DNA of 52,793 nt. Source: Streptomyces afghaniensis 772. Its GTDB lineage: Bacteria > Actinomycetota > Actinomycetes > Streptomycetales > Streptomycetaceae. The notes under the pieces are model-generated. The model did no database searches. It worked only from the letters and a program-made list of their open reading frames with translations, and was not told where the DNA came from. A program made the position numbers and the translations under genes. The number at the start of each line of letters is the position of its first letter. Positions within the stretch are counted from its first letter, which is position 1. The stretch is from the NCBI GenBank assembly GCA_000415505.1, contig KE354187.1:1-52793 (forward strand), given 5' to 3'. This document shows positions 42,272 through 49,892 of this stretch, piece by piece.

Positions 42272-43123
42272 TCAGTGGGTGGTGTCCATGCGCTGTGTGC
42301 CGATGACCGACAGCAGCCGTAGCGCCTCCTCGGACGGCGAGCCCGGGTCCGCGGTGTAGATCACGACCTGCTGGTCGCGGTCCGTGATGTCGAGGACGTC
42401 GCAGTTGACGGTGACCGGACCGACCACCGGGTGCTGGAAGGTCTTGCACAGGGTGGGCTCGGCGGACACGTCGTGGGACTCCCACAGGCGGGTGAACTCT
42501 TCGCTTCCGTCGAGGAGTTCGGCCACCAGCTCGGCCACCTCCGCATCGTCGGGGTAGCGGGCGGCGGCGGCGCGCAGCCGTTGCGTCGAGGTGCGGGCGA
42601 ACGCGTCCGCGTCCGACACTCCGTACAGCCGCTGCCCGTGCGTGTGCGGCCCGAGAAAGGCACGGCGGACGAGATTGCGGTCGCGTCGCGGCAGCGCGGA
42701 GAAGTCCTCCATCAGGGCTGCCGCCAGATCGTTCCAGGCGAGTACCTCGAAGGTCGCGGACGTTACGGTTGCCGCCGCCTGCGGCAGTCGGTGCAGCAGG
42801 TCGAGGATGCTCTGCCGTACCTCACGCGAAGGCCCGGCCGACGGGAGCGGCGGGGCACCGGCGAGGTGGTGGAGATGGTCACGTTCGGCGTCCGACATGC
42901 GTAGTGCCCGTGCCAGTTGGGCCAGCACCTCGTACGACGGGTGCGGTGCCCGTGCCTGCTCCAGCCGCGTGTAGTACTCGGTCGAGATGAACGCCAGTTG
43001 CGCCACCTCCTCGCGGCGCAGCCCCGGGGTGCGGCGGCGTGGGCCGGCGGGCAGACCGACCTCGGCAGGGGTGATCCGCTCCCGTCGGCTGCGCAGGAAG
43101 TTCGCCAGTTCTCGTCGATCCAC
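42272..43123 (-). CDS. XRE/MmyB-type transcriptional regulator
   Basis: 283 residues, second member of this family in the window. HTH at about 1-75 (MDRRELANFLRSRRERITPAEVGLPAGPRRRTPGLRREEVAQLAFISTEYYTRLEQARAPHPSYEVLAQLARALRMSDAERDHLHHLAG); MmyB domain from about 95 (FEVLAWNDLAAALMEDF, KTFQHPVVGPVTVNCDVLDITDRDQQVVIYTADPGSPSEEALRLL). GTG 43123 is preferred over the much longer frame because the family begins at this point. It is divergent from a short-chain dehydrogenase 87 bp away with a strong dyad between them. Confidence 0.9.
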   Translation of the reverse strand: MDRRELANFLRSRRERITPAEVGLPAGPRRRTPGLRREEVAQLAFISTEYYTRLEQARAPHPSYEVLAQLARALRMSDAERDHLHHLAGAPPLPSAGPSREVRQSILDLLHRLPQAAATVTSATFEVLAWNDLAAALMEDFSALPRRDRNLVRRAFLGPHTHGQRLYGVSDADAFARTSTQRLRAAAARYPDDAEVAELVAELLDGSEEFTRLWESHDVSAEPTLCKTFQHPVVGPVTVNCDVLDITDRDQQVVIYTADPGSPSEEALRLLSVIGTQRMDTTH

Positions 43124-43154
43124 CTGCCCAGTGTGTACGGACGCCGGCCGGCCC

Positions 43155-43179
43155 AGCCAGGTACCGTCGGTGCCTGGCT
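43155..43179. promoter_or_regulatory. Candidate MmyB-regulator operator (SDR side)
   Basis: A 25-bp dyad: arms AGCCAGGTACC (43155-43165) and GGTGCCTGGCT (43169-43179) with a GTC centre; 10 of 11 arm pairs match. It lies centrally in the 87-bp divergent promoter region, suitable for repressing both genes. Confidence 0.7.
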
Positions 43180-43210
43180 CGGCTTCGCGGACGGGCGCAG
43201 GCTCAGTGCC

Positions 43211-44023
43211 ATGGACAACACACCTGCCACCAGCCCATCCACCGCCCCTGCCACCCCTGCCGCCCTGGGCCTGCTGGCCGACAAGGTCGCCTTCATCACC
43301 GGTGCCGGACGCGGCATCGGAGCCGCGGCGGCCCGGCTCTTCGCCGACGAGGGCGCACGAGTGCTTCTGGCGGCCCGGACGGAGGCCCAGCTGAAGACGG
43401 TGACCGAGGAGATCCGGGCGGCCGGCGGCACCGCGGAGTACGTGGTGTGCGACCTGGCCGACGCGGCCGGCGTGCGCGCCGCCGTGGACCGCGCCGTGCG
43501 CCTGTACGGCCGGCTCGACATCGCCTTCAACAACGGCGCGACGATCCAGCAACCCGGCCCGATGGACCAGATGCCGGAGGCCGACTTCGACCGCATCTAC
43601 GACGTGAACCTCAAGGGCGTCTGGCTGGCCATGGTCGCCGAGATCGCCGCCATCCGGACCACAGCCGGGACGGGCGCGATCGTCAACAACTCATCCGTCG
43701 GCAGCCTGATGGGCAACCCGGAGCTGCCCGCCTACGGCGCGATGAAACGAGCGGTCAACAGCCTCACCGAGTCGGCCGCCATCACCTACGGCCCCGAAGG
43801 CATCCGCGTCAACGCCATCGCCCCCGGCCAGACACCGACCGAGATGATCCGCACTTGGGAGCAGGCCTCCCCCGGGCTCCGGGAGCGACTCACGGCGCAC
43901 ACCCCACTGCGCCGCGCGGCCGACCCGCAGGAGATCGCGCAAGCCGCCGCCTGGCTCCTCAGCGACCGTTCCTCCTACGTGACCGGCACGGTCCTACGGG
44001 TCGACGGCGGCGCGCGGGCCTGA
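43211..44023 (+). CDS. Short-chain dehydrogenase/reductase (SDR)
   Basis: NAD(P)-dependent oxidoreductase, 270 residues. Cofactor motif is TGAGRGIG (about 30-37), FNNGA is the NNAG-like motif, the active-site Ser lies in VNNSSVGSLMG, and Tyr/Lys in AYGAMKRAVNSL (YxxxK). The C-terminal VTGTVLRVDGGARA is the classical SDR end. Paired divergently with an MmyB-type regulator, a very common Streptomyces couple. Its last 30 bp overlap the end of the convergent NmrA-like gene. Substrate unknown. Confidence 0.93.
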   Translation: MDNTPATSPSTAPATPAALGLLADKVAFITGAGRGIGAAAARLFADEGARVLLAARTEAQLKTVTEEIRAAGGTAEYVVCDLADAAGVRAAVDRAVRLYGRLDIAFNNGATIQQPGPMDQMPEADFDRIYDVNLKGVWLAMVAEIAAIRTTAGTGAIVNNSSVGSLMGNPELPAYGAMKRAVNSLTESAAITYGPEGIRVNAIAPGQTPTEMIRTWEQASPGLRERLTAHTPLRRAADPQEIAQAAAWLLSDRSSYVTGTVLRVDGGARA

Positions 44024-44878
44024 GCCGGGAATGCCCGTCCTTCCCATCTCCCTTTCGAGGAAGGCACGGAACGTGCGCGGGGGCCGGCCGGTGAGGCGCT
44101 GGACGGTGTCGGTGACGCGGTCCTCCGCCCCTGCGGCGATGGCGCGGTCCATGGCGGCCAGCATTGCGGCGAACTCCACCGGGACCTCCGCCGTGAGCCG
44201 ATCGCGCATCTGCTCGTAGGACAGACGGCGGTGGACCACGGACCGATCGGTGACCTCGGTGATGATCGCGGCGATGTCGTCGTGGCTGAGTGCCTCGGGC
44301 CCGGTGATGACGAGATCGGTGTCGGGGGCCTGCTCGTCGGTCAGGGCGCGGACGGCGACGGCCGCGATGTCCTCGGCGTCGACGAAGCCGACCCGGCCGC
44401 CTTCGGTGGCGGTCCGGATGGTGCCGTCGTCGCGAATGCTGCGGGCGTGGGCGTGCGTGCCGGTGAAGTTCTGCATGAACCACGAGGGCCGCAGTACCGC
44501 CCACTGTTCGAACAGATCGGGCAGGGCCTGGTGCACCGTTCCCACCGCAGGGCCGCCCGCGGGGATGGCCGAGGAGCTCAGCAGCACCGCGCGGTACACG
44601 CCGGCGGTGCGGGCCTGATGGAGGAACGGCAGCATGATCGCCGCGGGGTCGGGGTCGCCCAAGGGTGGTATGAGGTAGACGCGGTCGACGCCGTCGAGGG
44701 CGGTGGCGTGGGTGGCGGGGTCGTACCAGTCGAAGCGGACCGGTCCGGCGCCGGCTACCGGGCCGGCCAGACGGCTGGCGGCTTTGACGCTGTGGCCGGC
44801 GGCCGTCAGTTGCGCGGCGACGCGGCTGCCGGTGGTGCCGGTGGCGCCGATGACCAAAGTGGTGCCGGCGGTGGTCAT
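43994..44878 (-). CDS. NmrA-like NAD(P)-binding protein (atypical SDR)
   Basis: 294 residues. The N-terminal Rossmann motif is TLVIGATGTTGSRVAAQLTAAGHSVKAASR; RVYLIPPLGDPDPAAIMLPFLHQARTAGVYRAVLLSSSA and LRPSWFMQNF are typical of NmrA/QOR2-type proteins. They act as redox sensors or quinone reductases; this one lacks the Tyr-Lys active site of classical SDRs, as usual. GGGAG stands 6 bp before ATG 44878, which overlaps the stop of the SnoaL gene (ATGA). Both are controlled from the promoter shared with the TetR gene. Confidence 0.9.
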   Translation of the reverse strand: MTTAGTTLVIGATGTTGSRVAAQLTAAGHSVKAASRLAGPVAGAGPVRFDWYDPATHATALDGVDRVYLIPPLGDPDPAAIMLPFLHQARTAGVYRAVLLSSSAIPAGGPAVGTVHQALPDLFEQWAVLRPSWFMQNFTGTHAHARSIRDDGTIRTATEGGRVGFVDAEDIAAVAVRALTDEQAPDTDLVITGPEALSHDDIAAIITEVTDRSVVHRRLSYEQMRDRLTAEVPVEFAAMLAAMDRAIAAGAEDRVTDTVQRLTGRPPRTFRAFLEREMGRTGIPGSGPRAAVDP

Positions 44879-45300
44879 CGGCGGCTCCCGGCGAAGTCGG
44901 TACCGGCTTCGAGGACGGCGAGGGGGTTCCAGTAGTCGCGGTAGGACGTGATGTGCCCGTTTCGAACGGTCACGACCGCGATGTAGGTCATGTCGAAGGG
45001 GGCGCCGGTCTCCACCAGGCGGCCGACGCCGCGCATCTCGACCACGATGGTCTGCGGATCGGTGGTCTGGTGGATCCCCAGGGCGGGGAAGTCGTGCAGG
45101 TCGATGTGGTCGGGGTAGTGGCGCATGTAGGCGGCGACGGCCTCCTTGCCCTCCAGGCGCCGGGGCCAGCCCTCGGGGGCGAAGGGGAACTCCATCACGC
45201 CGTCCTCGGCCCACAGGCCGACCCAGCCGGCGATGTCCTTGTCCAGTAGCAGCCGCAGGCTGTGGCGGTAGAGATCCGCCGGAGAAGTCGGCTCGGGCAT
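44875..45300 (-). CDS. SnoaL-like NTF2-fold protein
   Basis: 141 residues: LYRHSLRLLLDKDIAGWVGLWAEDGVMEFPFAPEGWPRRLEGKEAVAAYMRHYPDHIDLHDF, then GRLVETGAPFDMTYIAVVTVRNGHITSYRDYWNPLAVLEAG, the standard SnoaL/PhzA-like pattern. GGAGG precedes ATG 45300. It is the first gene of a two-gene operon with NmrA, divergent from TetR with two palindromes between. The pairing of SnoaL, NmrA and TetR is frequent in actinomycetes, but the reaction is not known. Confidence 0.88.
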   Translation of the reverse strand: MPEPTSPADLYRHSLRLLLDKDIAGWVGLWAEDGVMEFPFAPEGWPRRLEGKEAVAAYMRHYPDHIDLHDFPALGIHQTTDPQTIVVEMRGVGRLVETGAPFDMTYIAVVTVRNGHITSYRDYWNPLAVLEAGTDFAGSRR

Positions 45301-45324
45301 GGGTATCCTCCATCTCATAGAATC

Positions 45325-45365
45325 CGGACCTTGGGTCCGTTTTGAAGATACGGACCAGCGGTCCG
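45325..45365. promoter_or_regulatory. Twin TetR operators
   Basis: Two 15-bp perfect palindromes with identical arms: CGGACC-TTG-GGTCCG (45325-45339) and CGGACC-AGC-GGTCCG (45351-45365), 26 bp start to start. They lie between the divergent SnoaL and TetR genes and should bind the TetR protein, repressing both directions. Confidence 0.82.
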
Positions 45366-45386
45366 CTTTTCAAGTGGAGGAGCAGC

Positions 45387-46019
45387 ATGCCCGAGCGCAA
45401 GTCCCGCAAGGACGCCGTCCGCAACCGGGAGGCCGTGCTCGCGGCCGCCGACGCCCTCTTCGCCCGCTGCGGACGTCCCGAGGACGTCACCATGGCCGAC
45501 GTCGCGGCAGCGGCCGGGGTCGGCAAGGGCACGCTCTTCCGAGCGTTCGGCGATCGCGCCGGGCTGCTCCGCGCGCTGTACGAGGCGCGGCTCGAGCCGA
45601 TCCGGGAGGCCGCCGAAGCCGGCCCGCCGCCCCTGGGGCCCGGCACCCCACCGCAGCAGCGCGCGACCGCCCTGCTCGATGCGATCCTGTGCTTCAAGTT
45701 CGACAACCGGCGTCTGGCGCTGGCTCTGGAGGAAAGCGGGAGCGGCAGCCCGTACCAGGCGGAGCATTACGCGTGGTGGCACGGCTTGCTCCGAGCCGTA
45801 CTGGACCAGGTCCCCGGCCTCACCGACAGCGACTTCACCGCCCACGCCCTGCTCGCCGCCACCCGAGCCGACCTCGTCGAGCACCTGGCCGGACACGAGC
45901 GCGTGCCGCGGGAAACAGCGCGTGCCCAGTTGGCGAACTTCACCACCAGGGTCCTGGCCTCCGGGCCGGCACGGGGATCGAGCGCTGAGGACGGACCGGC
46001 GACCACGGACCGCAACTGA
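45387..46019 (+). CDS. TetR-family transcriptional regulator
   Basis: 210 residues. HTH at about 12-58 (RNREAVLAAADALFARCGRPEDVTMADVAAAAGVGKGTLFRAFGDRAGLLRAL); ligand-binding helices follow with FKFDNRRLALALEESGSGS and EHYAWWHGLLRAVLDQVPGL. ATG 45387 has GGAGG at 45376-45380; in-frame sequence before it overlaps the operators and is excluded. It likely represses itself and the SnoaL-NmrA operon. Inducer unknown. Confidence 0.93.
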   Translation: MPERKSRKDAVRNREAVLAAADALFARCGRPEDVTMADVAAAAGVGKGTLFRAFGDRAGLLRALYEARLEPIREAAEAGPPPLGPGTPPQQRATALLDAILCFKFDNRRLALALEESGSGSPYQAEHYAWWHGLLRAVLDQVPGLTDSDFTAHALLAATRADLVEHLAGHERVPRETARAQLANFTTRVLASGPARGSSAEDGPATTDRN

Positions 46020-46046
46020 GATCTCGGCCCGCCCCGAGACCGAGCG

Positions 46047-46580
46047 TTACTCCTGGTACTGCGTGAGGTCGATGCCGTACACCGCGAGGTCGTGGCCGTG
46101 GACCGGGTGCTGTGCGGTGCCTTCCGCCTGCATACCGAGTTTGCCGAGGACGTTCGCGGATGCCCTGTCGCCCGCCCGGCATACGGCGGCCACGCGGTCG
46201 AGGCCGCGGTCCTGGAGCGCGAACTCCAGGGTGGCGTGCGCCGCTTCGGAGGCGTACCCCTGCCCCCAGAACACCCGCCCGAGCCGCCAGCTGATCGTCA
46301 CCTGGCCGGCGACCTCGGCCGGAGTGCCGGCCACGGACAGTCCGACGGCGCCCGCCAACTCACCGGATCCCAGGAGCTCGACCGCGAACATCCCGAAGCC
46401 TTCCTCGTCCCACTCCTCTTCCCACGCCTCGATGTCCTCGGCCGTCTGTTCCAACGAGCGCGGCCTGCCGTCGCCGACGCCCCGCATCACCACCGGATCC
46501 GCCTGGATCTCGGACAGGGGGACGAGGTCGTCGTCAAGCCATCGGCGCAGGAGGAGACGGGGGGTGCGGATCTCGGTCAT
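46047..46580 (-). CDS. GNAT-family N-acetyltransferase (RimJ/RimL-like)
   Basis: 177 residues. It opens IRTPRLLLRRWLDDDLVPLSEIQADPVVM; the acetyl-CoA region is ISWRLGRVFWGQGYASEAAHATLEFALQDRGLDRVAAVCRAGDRASANVLGKLGMQAEG, the RimJ/RimL-type pattern. Start ATG 46580 follows AGGA. It acetylates an amino group, of a protein N-terminus or small molecule; which cannot be told. It faces the TetR gene convergently. Confidence 0.92.
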   Translation of the reverse strand: MTEIRTPRLLLRRWLDDDLVPLSEIQADPVVMRGVGDGRPRSLEQTAEDIEAWEEEWDEEGFGMFAVELLGSGELAGAVGLSVAGTPAEVAGQVTISWRLGRVFWGQGYASEAAHATLEFALQDRGLDRVAAVCRAGDRASANVLGKLGMQAEGTAQHPVHGHDLAVYGIDLTQYQE

Positions 46581-46752
46581 CGTCCCATCCTGCCGACACG
46601 GCGGTGGGAGCGCGAACCGGGGTCGCGGCACCACCCCGCCTTCGCGGTCTCGACGCCGATAATCCTCGACGCGCCCGCCCAAGCGGATGAACCCGATGCA
46701 CAGGGACATGTGGCGTCGCCCTGCGCGCTACCGTTCCCAGTCACTGTGACGG

Positions 46753-47478
46753 TTGTTGATGGCGCGTCGGGAGACGGTGCGGGAGGTGCCCGCCGAGCGG
46801 TGGGAGCAGGCCGAGCCGGCCGGTCTTCCCGCGCAGGTCGCGGCCCGGCAGCGCTACGGCTGCTTCCCGGACGACGACGTCTACGCCTACGAGCCGGCGT
46901 TCTTCGGCATCAACGCGCAGGAAGCGCCCTGGGTGGACCCGGAGCACCGGTTGCCGTCCGAGGTGGTCTGGGAGGCCATCGAGCACGCCGGTATTCCGGC
47001 CTGCGTGTGCAGCGGCCTCTGGAAGAGGTCAACGCCTACGCGATGTACACCGGTTTCGACAGCATCGGGCCGGGCCGCGTGGGGTTCATGCTCCAAAGCC
47101 TCGCGACCGGCGAGTCGGACCTCGCCGTGGCCGGGGCCGCCATGCTGTCTCGGGCCGGAGGGCGTCATCGCTCCGGCGCTGTGGGGGGGGTTCTCCCCCA
47201 CCGGTCGCTGCCACACCTTCGACGCCGCCGCCGACGGCTGCGTACGCGGGGAGGGCTGCGGCGTCGTGGTGCTCAAGCGCCTTTCGGACGCGGTACGGGA
47301 CGGGGACCGGGTACTGGCGGTGGTGCGCGGCACGGCGGTCGACCAGAACGGACGGGGCACGCGGCTGAGCGCGCCCTCGGAGCCCGCACAGATCGATCTC
47401 TACCGTCTGGCTCTGCAGCGCGCGGGCGTCGAGGCCGGTGACGTGGGCATGGTGGAGGCGCACGGCCCGGGCACATGA
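46753..47478 (+). pseudogene. Type I polyketide ketosynthase remnant
   Basis: Pieces of a beta-ketoacyl synthase domain in at least two frames. The first (46780-47010) is VREVPAERWEQAEPAG to [39 protein letters not shown]. The second (about 47028-47160) is [22 protein letters not shown] joined to [18 protein letters not shown]. The third (47160-47478) is [66 protein letters not shown] to VEAHGPGT. The segment with the active-site Cys (normally DTACSSSL) is deleted between FML and QSL. It stops just after the first catalytic His region. No other PKS domains are nearby. Confidence 0.75.
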
Positions 47479-47528
47479 GTCGCGCGGTGGCGCTGCGCGG
47501 GAACGTGGGGTCTGTGCGCCGCAGCGAC

Positions 47529-48845
47529 TCAGAGGTCGGCGGCGTCCACCACGTCGCCCAGGTCGACGAACTTGAAGCCGGTCGCGGTGCGCGTGCCGCC
47601 CTCGTCGTCGGGGATCTCGGGGGTCTCGTGACCGTCCTGGACGACCAGCAGGCCGTTCGGGTAGCGGCTGCCGAGCGGGGCGTTCAGGACGGCGGCACCG
47701 TCGCACTCCTGTGCCCCGTCGAGGGTCGCCGAGGCCGCGCCGACGCGGAAGCCGCCTTCGTACTCGTTGTCCTCACTCACCTCGCGGTCGTACAGGGCGA
47801 AGGTGTCGTCGCCCTGGCTGGAGGCGAGCAGGTAGCCGTCCCCGTCGGACTCCTGGAAGAGGGTCAGGCCCTCGACATCGGCCGACAGCCGCTCACCGCC
47901 GTAGCCGGGGTCGGCGCCCGCCGCGCACTCCTCGGTCTCCTCGTCGTAGACGCCGGGGACGCCGAACTCGCGGACCTTGTCCACCAGGACCGGCTTGCCG
48001 GTGAGGTCGGCGCGGATCCGCCAGATGCCGATGTCCTCCTGGCCGGCGTAGAGCGTGCCGGTGGCGGGGTCCACCACCATGCCCTCGACCTGCGGGAGCT
48101 CGCCGGGCTCCGCGCAGGGGGACCAGGTGGTGCCGTTCGGGAGGCGGAAGGATGCGGGCAGGTCGAGTGTGCGGACCTGCTGATAGGTGACGGTTCCGCT
48201 CGCGGTCGGCTTCAGCTCGAGCAGCGCCAGGCGGGTCCGCTCCCGCCGGCTGACCAGGGCGTAGGAGCGTCCGGTGGACTTGTCCTGCCAGGTGGCGAGG
48301 CCGTATGCGGTGCGCTGGTCGTTGATCTCGGCCTGGTCGGTGGAGAAGACCGGGGCGGTCGCCTGGGCGGTGATGTCGGTCAGCGGGCCGCCCGGCTTCG
48401 ACGGGTCGATGCGGTAGATCCGCAGCCGGTCGTTGCCGCGGTCGCTGACCACGGCGACGTCGGCCCGGCCGGTGGAGGTGCGCAGGCCCGTGACCAGGTC
48501 GACGTTGTTGTACCGGCCCGGGGCGTCGTCCTCGGCGGGCGGACGGGGCGCGGGCAGCGACTGCACCAAGCGGGCGTCCAGGTCGTACACCCGCAGGCCG
48601 CCCTCCTTGGCGGTCGCGATGACGAGGCTGCGGCCGGGGTCGGCCGCATTGCGCCAGATCGCCGGATCGTCCGCGTCGGAGTTGCCGCCCGCCTCGTCGT
48701 CGTGCAGGGCGGGGGTCTCGCTGACGGGCGTGACCGTCGGCAGTCCCTCGTCGTCGGCCCCGGCCCGGGCGGGGGTCAGGAGGGCGAGCAGGGCGGTGCC
48801 CAGGACGAGGGCGGCGGTTCTGCGCGGAGTGCGGTGCGTTCTCAC
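47529..48845 (-). CDS. Secreted beta-propeller phytase (3-phytase-like)
   Basis: 438 residues. GTG 48845 has AAGGAAG 5 bp upstream and gives a signal peptide (MRTHRTPRRTAALVLGTALLALLTPARAGAD). The mature protein shows BPP phytase landmarks in order: DADDPAIW, ATAKEGGLRVYDLD, PGRYNNVDLVTG, VVSDRGNDRLRIYRID, QVEGMVVDPATGTLYAGQEDIGIWRI, ADVEGLTLF, LLASSQGDDTFALYDRE, NGLLVVQDG and TGFKFVDLGDV. These supply the Ca-binding carboxylates and phosphate contacts of the six-bladed propeller. It would release phosphate from inositol phosphates outside the cell. It is divergent from the sirtuin gene. An upstream ATG at 48875 is a weaker start. Confidence 0.92.
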   Translation of the reverse strand: MRTHRTPRRTAALVLGTALLALLTPARAGADDEGLPTVTPVSETPALHDDEAGGNSDADDPAIWRNAADPGRSLVIATAKEGGLRVYDLDARLVQSLPAPRPPAEDDAPGRYNNVDLVTGLRTSTGRADVAVVSDRGNDRLRIYRIDPSKPGGPLTDITAQATAPVFSTDQAEINDQRTAYGLATWQDKSTGRSYALVSRRERTRLALLELKPTASGTVTYQQVRTLDLPASFRLPNGTTWSPCAEPGELPQVEGMVVDPATGTLYAGQEDIGIWRIRADLTGKPVLVDKVREFGVPGVYDEETEECAAGADPGYGGERLSADVEGLTLFQESDGDGYLLASSQGDDTFALYDREVSEDNEYEGGFRVGAASATLDGAQECDGAAVLNAPLGSRYPNGLLVVQDGHETPEIPDDEGGTRTATGFKFVDLGDVVDAADL

Positions 48846-48986
48846 AGCCACTTCCTTGGTCGATGTCGGGGACATGCCGATCGTGTGGGGGAAACCTTGC
48901 GCGCAGGAGACTGTGATCTGTACGCGTGATCGCAGGAAAGACGATTGCCCGCCAACTGCCGTTCAGCTCGCGCGTACCCTGACGGC

Positions 48987-49892
48987 ATGCGCATGCGCCC
49001 CACTCTGAGCTGGACGCCTACCGATGACCTGCCGCCGGGCACCACGGATCCGGCGCCGGTCGCCGATGCGCTGAGCACCGGCGGTGTGCTGGTGCTCAGC
49101 GGCGCGGGCATCTCCACGGAGTCGGGCATTCCCGACTACCGGGGCGAGGGCGGGAGCCTCAGCCGGCACACACCGATGACCTACCAGGACTTCACCGCCG
49201 GCGCCCAGGCCCGGCGCCGGTACTGGGCGCGCAGCCATCTCGGCTGGCGCACCTTCGGCCGCGCCCTGCCCAACGCCGGGCACCGGGCCGTGGCCGCATT
49301 CGGGCGGCACGGCCTGCTCTCGGGGGTCATCACCCAGAACGTCGACGGCCTGCACCAGGTCGCCGGCAGCGAGGACGTGGTGGAACTCCACGGAAGCCTG
49401 GCCCGGGTCGTCTGCCTTGCCTGCGGTGCCTTCAGCCCGCGCCGCGAACTCGCCGAGCGGCTGGAGGAGGCCAATCCGGGCTTCGCGCCCGTGGCCGCCG
49501 GAATCAACCCGGACGGTGACGCCGACCTCACGGACGCGCAGGTCGCGGACTTCCGCGTGGTGCCCTGCGCGAGCTGCGGCGGCATCCTCAAACCGGACGT
49601 GGTGTTCTTCGGTGAGAACGTTCCGCCCCGACGGGTCGAGCACTGCCGCGAACTGGTCCGTGAGTCGGCCTCGCTGCTGGTCCTCGGCTCCTCGCTGACG
49701 GTGATGTCCGGGCTCCGCTTCGTGCGCCAGGCGGCTCAGGACGGGAAGCCGGTGCTGATCGTCAACCGGGAGCCGACCAGGGGCGACCGGCACGCCTTCA
49801 CCCGGGTCTCGCTCTCGCTGGGAGCGGCGCTCACCACCGTGGCGGAGCGGCTGGGCATCACCGTCGGCTCACAGGCGGCGGTGCGAAGGTGA
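48987..49892 (+). CDS. Sir2-family NAD-dependent protein deacylase
   Basis: 301 residues. NAD-binding motifs are LVLSGAGISTESGIPDYRG and ITQNVDGLH, with the catalytic His in VELHGSLARVVCLACG. The structural zinc is held by CLACG and CASCGG. FFGENVP and GSSLTVMSGLRFV complete the family pattern. It removes acyl groups from lysines, using NAD. ATG 48987 has no ribosome-binding site; a TACCCT at 48975-48980 suggests a leaderless message. Its 3-prime end overlaps the convergent membrane gene by 35 bp. Confidence 0.93.
   Translation: MRMRPTLSWTPTDDLPPGTTDPAPVADALSTGGVLVLSGAGISTESGIPDYRGEGGSLSRHTPMTYQDFTAGAQARRRYWARSHLGWRTFGRALPNAGHRAVAAFGRHGLLSGVITQNVDGLHQVAGSEDVVELHGSLARVVCLACGAFSPRRELAERLEEANPGFAPVAAGINPDGDADLTDAQVADFRVVPCASCGGILKPDVVFFGENVPPRRVEHCRELVRESASLLVLGSSLTVMSGLRFVRQAAQDGKPVLIVNREPTRGDRHAFTRVSLSLGAALTTVAERLGITVGSQAAVRR

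Noticed and set aside
46753-47478. Polyketide biosynthetic cluster
   Set aside because: Only one broken ketosynthase domain; no acyltransferase, carrier protein or tailoring set beside it.
47475-48929. 484-codon plus-strand open frame
   Set aside because: Antisense to the phytase gene; the phytase has a signal peptide, ribosome-binding site and ordered family motifs.
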